Below, piece after piece: positions 57,770 through 64,000 of a stretch of DNA of 64,000 bases. Origin of the DNA: Hermetia illucens (taxonomy: Eukaryota > Arthropoda > Insecta > Diptera > Stratiomyidae); NCBI RefSeq assembly GCF_905115235.1, contig NC_051852.1:32995199-33059198 (forward strand). Direction: 5' to 3'. Each line of letters opens with the position of its first letter. The stretch's first letter is position 1. A program made the position numbers and the translations under genes. The notes beneath the pieces were generated by a model that did no database searches, was not told where the DNA came from, and worked only from the letters and a program-made list of their open reading frames with translations.

Positions 57770-60055
57770 GAGTGAACGAATCTCGATATTCTGGAAAGAG
57801 GTAATCAGTTGCGCCACGAAGAAAGTTCCGTGTAACATCTGGTCAGAAATACAGGTGCCTTCTTCTGCCGTTCATACCGACATTAACAGTGTGTTTCTTC
57901 TGATTGCGAACTCAGAATTCGCACAACAAAATTTAGACGAGGAAGGAAAAGAGTTTTCCATCAAAAGAATTTTGGAACTTTTGAAAGGATTCGACAGTAA
58001 TTGGATTGGAACTGTGATAGTTAACCGAAGAGTTGTCACATATTCAGGAAATACTGCTTGGTGAATGTTTATTGATAATCTGCATTGATTTTCTGACCAA
58101 CGAACTCACGGTCCAGGCAAAAGCAAGAACTTTTTGTCCCTTAAAGTTCCATCCTATTTGGACATTTATTAACCACAGTAAATTCTGTTGATGCATATAT
58201 CTGAAACTACATTTTATCCTCGTGAAGAGCGAACTGAAACATGTATATAGAATGGAAAATTGTTTGTGTTTCTATGATCTGTGGTGTTTTATAACAAAAG
58301 ATAAATCCTTCCCCTTTTCCTTTTCCTCGGAATATTCATATAAGAGACAAAATCCTTAACTTGATTCATCCTTTATCGAAATGAAAATCCTAACAAACTA
58401 CCTTTGATCAATTTCGGAATATTTCATCACATACAAAACACGGAAATATAACGAACGCCTTTTGTAGCTTTTCCAGTTTTAAGTAATTTTCCATTCGATT
58501 AAGTTTTGCATATCAAATCCTTCCCAAACACACAACTTCTCATCCTATATCCAACATTAAATATCCAAACCAATAGTCTGTTCCCATCATCAAGGAAAAC
58601 TCACTGAAGCTCATTTCAGTTCAGGAGTTAATAATCAAATATCCTTCGAAACTGAAGCTCAAATGAATTTTCCCCGAAAATTTTCCAAGTTGCTCGCATT
58701 CAGTCCGTGAGGCATGCAAGCAGGCAAGCGAACAAGAAAATTCATTTGGGATGAGTCAGTAAGTCAAGCCAAGCCAGTCAGTCAGTCCTGGTGCCAGCCC
58801 AACCAAACCAAACAAACTAGTAGACGATGGAATCAGATAAAATTTTAACTTATAGAATTCCGCATATTTGCACACATCAGAAGCAGAATGCAAGGAGATC
58901 CTTCCCTTCAGCGCCCATCCACTATTTTCAGTCATGTTACAGCCTTTATGCTCGAACGGGGGATGCAACGCAAAGGGGAAGCATATTAAAATCAGAAAGC
59001 AGATTGAGGCAGTAGTTGGGGTTTTAGATTTTCAAATAAAGTCAAAATAGAAAATAAGGAATCTAGCGATATAGAGGGAGCCGTTCATTAGAAAAGCATA
59101 AGTTTGGGCCAATGATATAAAGGATACACTCGCTCGTCTTTAGATGCTTGTGCTGTTATTGATATGCTCCACGTATATATTTATACATAAGTACATGTAT
59201 GGTAACCTCGTATCTAAAAATGACTTTCATCTCGCCCTGATTGCGTCAAAAAGTTCTACTTCAACTGAGCAACACCACGTGGCGGAGAAATACACGAGGA
59301 AGTTATACCAGAAAGCAAATACCACAAAAACTATTCTCATTTGAACCCATTAACACTTTCAACCCTGATGCTCTCAAATATCTAAGAAGTTACATATTGA
59401 TTCTAAGCCAATATCATAATGACAATGTGCAAATATTAGATATGCACCTCCATGTGTAAGATTGCGGGAAAGTTATGAAATTAATATCTGAAGGAAACTA
59501 TACTGATATGAGTTTATATTAAATGGCGGGAAAGTGTGAGGTATTACAAGATATTTTCAAAATCTTTGCTACGAATAAGAGATGTCACTTTTAATTTCAC
59601 ATGATTATTTTTTAACTAATAGGATCATACCATGCCGCTATCCAGTATAAAATCAAACTGCTAAAACGATAGTTGCAATAACCGATAATTAGCGCAGACT
59701 GCAGCAGGTGGAGTCGAAGTTGCACACAACCTGAATCCTTCCTTTCGGTACCTCAATCTGTTGTTGATGGGTGAGCGATTTCTTGGTCCTAAGTGTTCTA
59801 CATGTTTTCAGAGCTAAATAGAAAACCTACACCCTTTGAATGGCGCACGTCGCACATTCTGTCATCGATAAAATTTCTTCTTACTATGGATCACATATTT
59901 GATACTGCCTTGCTCGGAAGACGTGGAGAAATTTAATAGACACAGACATCGGTCCACATATATGTTGACTACTCTGACAACTGTCACTTATAATAACATG
60001 CCGAGCCATTGCCCTTATCCAAATAAATGTTGGATAAAAGTAGAATTCTAGAATT
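57770..60055. other. AT-rich DNA, no gene seen
   Basis: No coding or element family recognised. A 102-codon frame at 57,756-58,064 starts across the Kolobok end and has no motif likeness. Near 58,740-58,800 short CAGTCAGTC and CCAACCAAAC repeats occur. Confidence 0.45.
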
Positions 60056-60059
60056 TCTA

Positions 60060-60450
60060 AATCTACTGCCGTAAGACCAACATAAACTCAAAGCGATCCT
60101 GGCGATTCAACCCTGAGCGAAAGGGCAAACCGCCTCCCGGTAAACGGTCTTCGGGTAAACCACAACCACCGGATAGTGCCAGTGTTAGGGGGAAAGGATG
60201 GCCCAAGGTATCGGTGGCTAAGGGAAGACTCAAGCGGTAGCGGTTTTTTGACGATTCCAACTCTTCAGGCCAAAAGGCCGCAAAGAAAGCTCGGTCAGCA
60301 ACGGACAAGTCTTCATTTGCAGGCAAGGGTATCAAAGCCAATGGATCCGTTGCGTATGACGCCTCGAATACACCCGGTTATTATATTGAGGAGCGTGAAC
60401 AGCTTAGCAGGAAACTCATCTTAGCTGTAGGGACCGCATCCTCGTAAGAC
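60060..60450 (+). other. Possible LINE ORF1 remnant
   Basis: In one plus frame the DNA reads DDSNSSGQKAAKKARSATDK and goes on to a YYIEEREQLSRKLI segment: a basic, Ser/Gly/Lys-rich stretch then a charged helix, the style of LINE ORF1 proteins. It is broken upstream by frame changes. No zinc knuckle is seen, so the family is open. Confidence 0.3.
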
Positions 60451-60739
60451 ATTAAACGTCGTTTACCGTAAAATGTTACGACTAAACTTTGCCGACGAGA
60501 GCACGAATGATTGGCTCAGATAGTACTAATCCTCCCTTAACGATGTGTGGGAGAATGCACTACTGACCCAGAAGAGGATGTCTGAGCTGCAATCGATTAA
60601 AAAGTGCTTTCTCTGGGGAACACCTCCACCTGGATGCTCTCTTCTTTTTCTTCAGCCTTTGTCCCGTTCACAAGCGGGATCGGCTCGTCGTGATCGGTTT
60701 CGCCATTCGGCTCTATCGAATTCCTGATCTGAGTGCATC

Positions 60740-60855
60740 TGGGTGATCCATTACCGCAAAACGCCGTTCATTGTCTTTCATAGTGGGCCAACACTCAGAA
60801 CCATAGAGGCAGACAGGGCGAACGATATGCAGCAGAATATTCAAATTACCGTCCG
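60740..60855 (-). mobile_element. RTE LINE fragment, minus strand
   Basis: The reverse complement encodes R.VCLYGSECWPTMKDNERR, the same block as at about 61,630-61,710 on the plus strand. It is an inverted scrap of the same RTE family lying about 0.8 kb away. Confidence 0.65.
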
Positions 60856-60879
60856 ATCCGGTAACTTTCCCATACCATG

Positions 60880-62030
60880 AAGATTTTTTAACGCATTGTT
60901 GACAATCGTATTCGCGAAATCGTTCAAATAACTGTAAATCAAGCCGGATTTGTCAAAAACAGCGGAACTACTGATGCAATACACACTCCGCGGTTACTCA
61001 ACACCGTGAAAAGCATCGCCTTCTTAACTTCCATTTCTGGATCTAGAGAAATCGTGTGACCGTGTGCCACACGAACTCATCTGATATGCTCTACGATAAC
61101 ACTTAGTGCCAGAAAAACTCGTGCGCTGAGTTCAGTTGCTCTACCACGATCCGAAAAGTAAAGCTCGAAGTGTGGTGGGTATATCGCAACCGCTTCGGGT
61201 CTCTGCTGGTGTTCATCAAGGAAACGCCCTCTCACCACTCTTCTTTTTTCCTGTTATGGACATAGTTACACGGGACATCTAACGTCCAGCGCCCTACACA
61301 CTGCCTTATGCAGATGATGTTTTCCTAGCAAAAATGATCCCGAGTCCAAAAATGGAATGATCGCCTCATGCAACACGGTCTCAGATTGAATCTAAACAAA
61401 ACTGAAATTTTTACGACCGATCCCCACGAAAAATGTACAATCACTGCCAGCGGCAGTGATGTGCCCAGAACTGGACTATTTAAATACCTCGGGTCAACGC
61501 TATCAACCAGTGAAGAACTACGTTATGAAATTGCTTCACGCATTAACGCAATCTGGATGAAGTGGCGTTCAAAAGCTGGTGTTCTTTGTGATCGACGTAT
61601 CAACGAACGTCTCAAATCTAAAATTTTCCGCAATGTCGTCCGTCCTGTCGCCCTCTATGGTTCTGAGTGTTGGCCGACTATAAAACACAAGGAACGGCGT
61701 CTTGCGGTAATGGAGGCGAAAATGTTGCGTTGGACACGTTTTGATTACATCCGAAATGAGAACTGAAAAAATTGCGAGAGAGACGTCTTCGATGGTCTAG
61801 TCACGCAATTTGTGCAAACGAGAATTCACTTACCAAGATTGGTCTGAACATCCAAGTGGATGTTAAACGACCAAAAGGCAGGCCGAAACAACGGTGGCTT
61901 GATACGCTGGATGGGGATTTAAAAGCCTCGAGATTGCACCCAGATCAGGCATTCGATAGAGCCAAATGGCGAAAACGATCACGACCAGCCGACCCCGCTT
62001 ATGAACGGGACAAAAGCTGAAGGAGAAGGG
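60880..62030 (+). mobile_element. RTE-clade LINE 3' part, nearly open downstream of YADD
   Basis: RT remains IVDNRIREIVQITVNQAGF (near 60,895-60,950) are followed by LPYADDVFLA (near 61,300), then two long frames. The first, 61,368-61,766, has LRLNLNKTEIFTTDP, PRTGLFKYLGSTLS, RINERLKSKIFRNVVRPVAL, YGSECWPT and EAKMLRW. The second, 61,772-62,020, has RRLRWSSHAI, KRPKGRPKQRWLDTLDGDLK and ASRLHPDQA. A few small lesions separate them, so this copy is younger than the others of its family. No endonuclease or 5' part. Confidence 0.8.
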
Positions 62031-62550
62031 CAGCCTTGGGGCATTATAGAGGTTTTCGGTGCCGTGTGCTATGTTTTAAGCATCCCATTGAACTGCGGCT
62101 GGTACGGGGTTGTCCTTTCGGAATTCGGCCGGAATGTATGCCTTGGTCCCCTGTCTGAGGTCTTGCAGTATATACTAGGCGTTGAGTCAAAGATGGGAAA
62201 ATCCCTAAATGCGTATTTGGAGTTGGTCCTGAAGATCCGCGTTCTTCTGGTCCTCTGCGATTGCCGGAAAATCAACTGTCGCTGGGATCTTAACCTCTGC
62301 AACACGTAACAAAGTGTCGGTAACTACTTCATCTTATCCAGGCACATGTTGAATGTGAGAAGTAAACTAGCTGTTCGCATAGTATTGCTGGCGGGGGAGG
62401 GATACTTCTCAAAGCCATCTTACCTCGCGTAACCCCTGTATTTACAGCCTATATCGTTCAAATTCTCGCTGAAACTTCGACGTCGCCGTCGAGAAGCGTT
62501 GGCTTATTCCATTGCTAGCCCTCTATCGCCTTTAAATGCCGTTTACGACT
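62031..62550. other. No gene seen
   Basis: RTE 3' flank; no coding likeness. Confidence 0.4.
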
Positions 62551-62559
62551 AGCAGGGGT

Positions 62560-63020
62560 ACTTTGCATGAATGGCAATGATAGTATTTGAATTAATCGTA
62601 GAACGCATAAAAGAGCACCTCAAAAGCTTGATCAAGGAGGATCAGCTGGGTTCGAGCCTTGTCAACCTATAGAAGACATAATAATCCCGCCGAATCATCA
62701 TTGTTCAAAGTTATTAGGTCTTCGACGCCATCAACAGGGAGTCTTTCTGAAGTGTTCTAAGTTCAGGGGACCTTCCGCAAAATTTATGATCATTATGAGA
62801 GCTCCATATGACGAAGCAGTGGCCTTCCTGCATTAACGTATTCCAGAAGAATTTTGAGTTCAAAGCGAAGGCCTCATCATGCTGGAGGACATGACCGGTT
62901 TCAATGAACGACGTGATCTTTCTAGAAGCGCCATTCTGCCATGGCTTCTATTTGCTGTTTTACCGAGTCATGGATCTTTCTCAAAATAACTTGGATTTGG
63001 AGAAAGCGGCAAATAGAATA
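62560..63020 (+). mobile_element. RTE-related (SR2-like) RT fragment
   Basis: Plus strand: LIVERIKEHLKSLIKEDQLG-like start (62,585-62,655; family ERIK.HLE..I..EQAGF), then VFDAINRESF (62,715-62,745; family FIDFEKAFDSVNRE). Degraded after that. Related to the fragment at 54,780-55,420. Confidence 0.5.
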
Positions 63021-63049
63021 TGACCAGGACAGGGAAGTCAATGATATCA

Positions 63050-64000
63050 TACGGGTAGTGCAAGCTTCTCAGAAAGTCTTGGTAAGTACTGAAGCACATT
63101 GCCAAGGAACAACTGCAGCAACACGTGGGCGTGTGTGACTCACTATGACACATAGACGATTTGGGATATAATTAAATGGCTTCTAAATTTAAAATCGACT
63201 GCAAGGCCAAGTATAATAGATCGAAGTGCCTGTGAATACGTTACTAAGCAGAACAACGAGTTTATTGCATTCAGCATTAGAGCTGCTCAATTTCTAATTA
63301 AGTAAGTAATCAATGCTTGGACTTAATTAGGTTATTCTCTATATTTCGATATGTATATTGCATTTATTTATCAAACCGCACCTTGTTACTTCTTTTTCAG
63401 GTAACGTCGCCTTAGAACTATCCAATCTCACAACTCACTTAAAAAAATGCAATGAGATCATCCGCTTCCCTTAACTAACAGTCGCCATCAGATTGAGAGA
63501 GTTTTAATAGATTTTTCACACGCCTGTACTATTCCAAATTAAGTGATTCCAACCTACACATTCTATCAGATAAGGTGTTAATTTTGCTCTAGAAATGCAC
63601 AAACCTCACATATAAATTCTCCTCGCAACAGTGCCTCCTATCCAATCACCCCATGATGCGAATAAAGCATTCAATGCCTGCCCTTTTCGAATCACGTAAC
63701 ACATTGTTGTCACATACGAGAAGGTCCTTTCCAGGTGAGTTAAACATTTCCAGTGAGCAGCAATTTGAATGAAATAATATCTAATTAAATGACATACCCT
63801 GAATTCTTGCTTCCTCAGCCCGAATTTTGCGTGAATCAGTGATTTCATGAATCCCCCATTTATATTCTATTAGATCGGCCGAGATAGTCCAGGTAAAAAC
63901 TATTCCACACCTTTTTTAATAACAATTATACTCCCTGTAATTGCGATCGTACGTTCTGTCGCATACCCTGGGAATGTGGAGGCCAGCACCGCCAGGGGAA
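63050..64000. other. No gene recognised
   Basis: AT-rich DNA. An 80-codon minus-strand frame at 63,606-63,848, starting MKSLIHAKF, contains possible splice signals but no family motif; it could be chance. Confidence 0.35.

Noticed and set aside
63606-63848. 80-codon minus-strand frame as a fourth OBP
   Set aside because: It has only a few cysteines without OBP spacing, and there is no exon-1 design like the other three.
1-64000. CRISPR array, bacterial operons or rRNA genes
   Set aside because: No spaced short repeats, ribosome binding sites or rRNA-like sequence; spliced genes and LINEs show a eukaryotic genome.

Overview
The window looks like nuclear DNA of a fly (Diptera, probably Brachycera). 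Three spliced genes of the insect odorant-binding protein (OBP) family lie on the minus strand. Almost everything else is old, broken transposable elements of lineages typical of insects: R1, LOA-like, Jockey, RTE and R4/Dong LINEs, CsRn1-type Ty3/gypsy LTR elements, a Kolobok DNA transposon, a tRNA-derived SINE and DINE-1/HINE-like repeats. A TE-rich genome such as that of a soldier fly (Hermetia) would fit, but the species is inference.

Layout. 1-6.6 kb: OBP-a (1092-1548) and OBP-b (6027-6485) on the minus strand, with an R1 LINE and a decayed R4/Dong copy between them. 7.8-16.8 kb: two broken CsRn1-type gypsy copies with RTE and other LINE debris between them. 17-19.4 kb: AT-rich DNA with a striking hairpin. 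19.6-25 kb: minus-strand R1, RTE, R1 and Jockey pieces. 27.2-35.5 kb: a third gypsy copy, two R1 copies, and a nested locus in which a long-ORF R4/Dong element sits in the (TAA)n tail of a SINE. 35.5-36.6 kb: OBP-c, a Minus-C OBP. 37.3-43.3 kb: R1(-), LOA(+) and R1(+) end to end. 43.3-46 kb: no recognised gene. 46.1-52.4 kb: two LOA copies, 5' ends facing, with an RTE-related scrap between. 53.7-55.4 kb: HINE-like repeat and LINE scraps. 55.8-57.8 kb: Kolobok with TTAA target duplication and a MITE-like foldback inside. 58-64 kb: AT-rich DNA, then RTE copies in both orientations.

Function. The only convincing host genes are the three OBPs. They share one design: a 13-codon first exon ending just before GTAAGT, a phase-0 intron inside the signal peptide, one long second exon carrying the whole mature domain, and ATTAAA about 50-65 bases after the stop. 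This points to tandem duplication, with later spreading by TE insertion. OBP-a and OBP-b have the six classic cysteines; OBP-c has lost exactly C2 and C5, one whole disulfide. The LINE copies are mostly 5'-truncated, deleted and frameshifted; the R4/Dong copy at 31.47-33.49 kb has by far the best preserved reading frame and is probably the youngest insertion.

All family calls were made by reading translations and motifs by eye; no database search was run.
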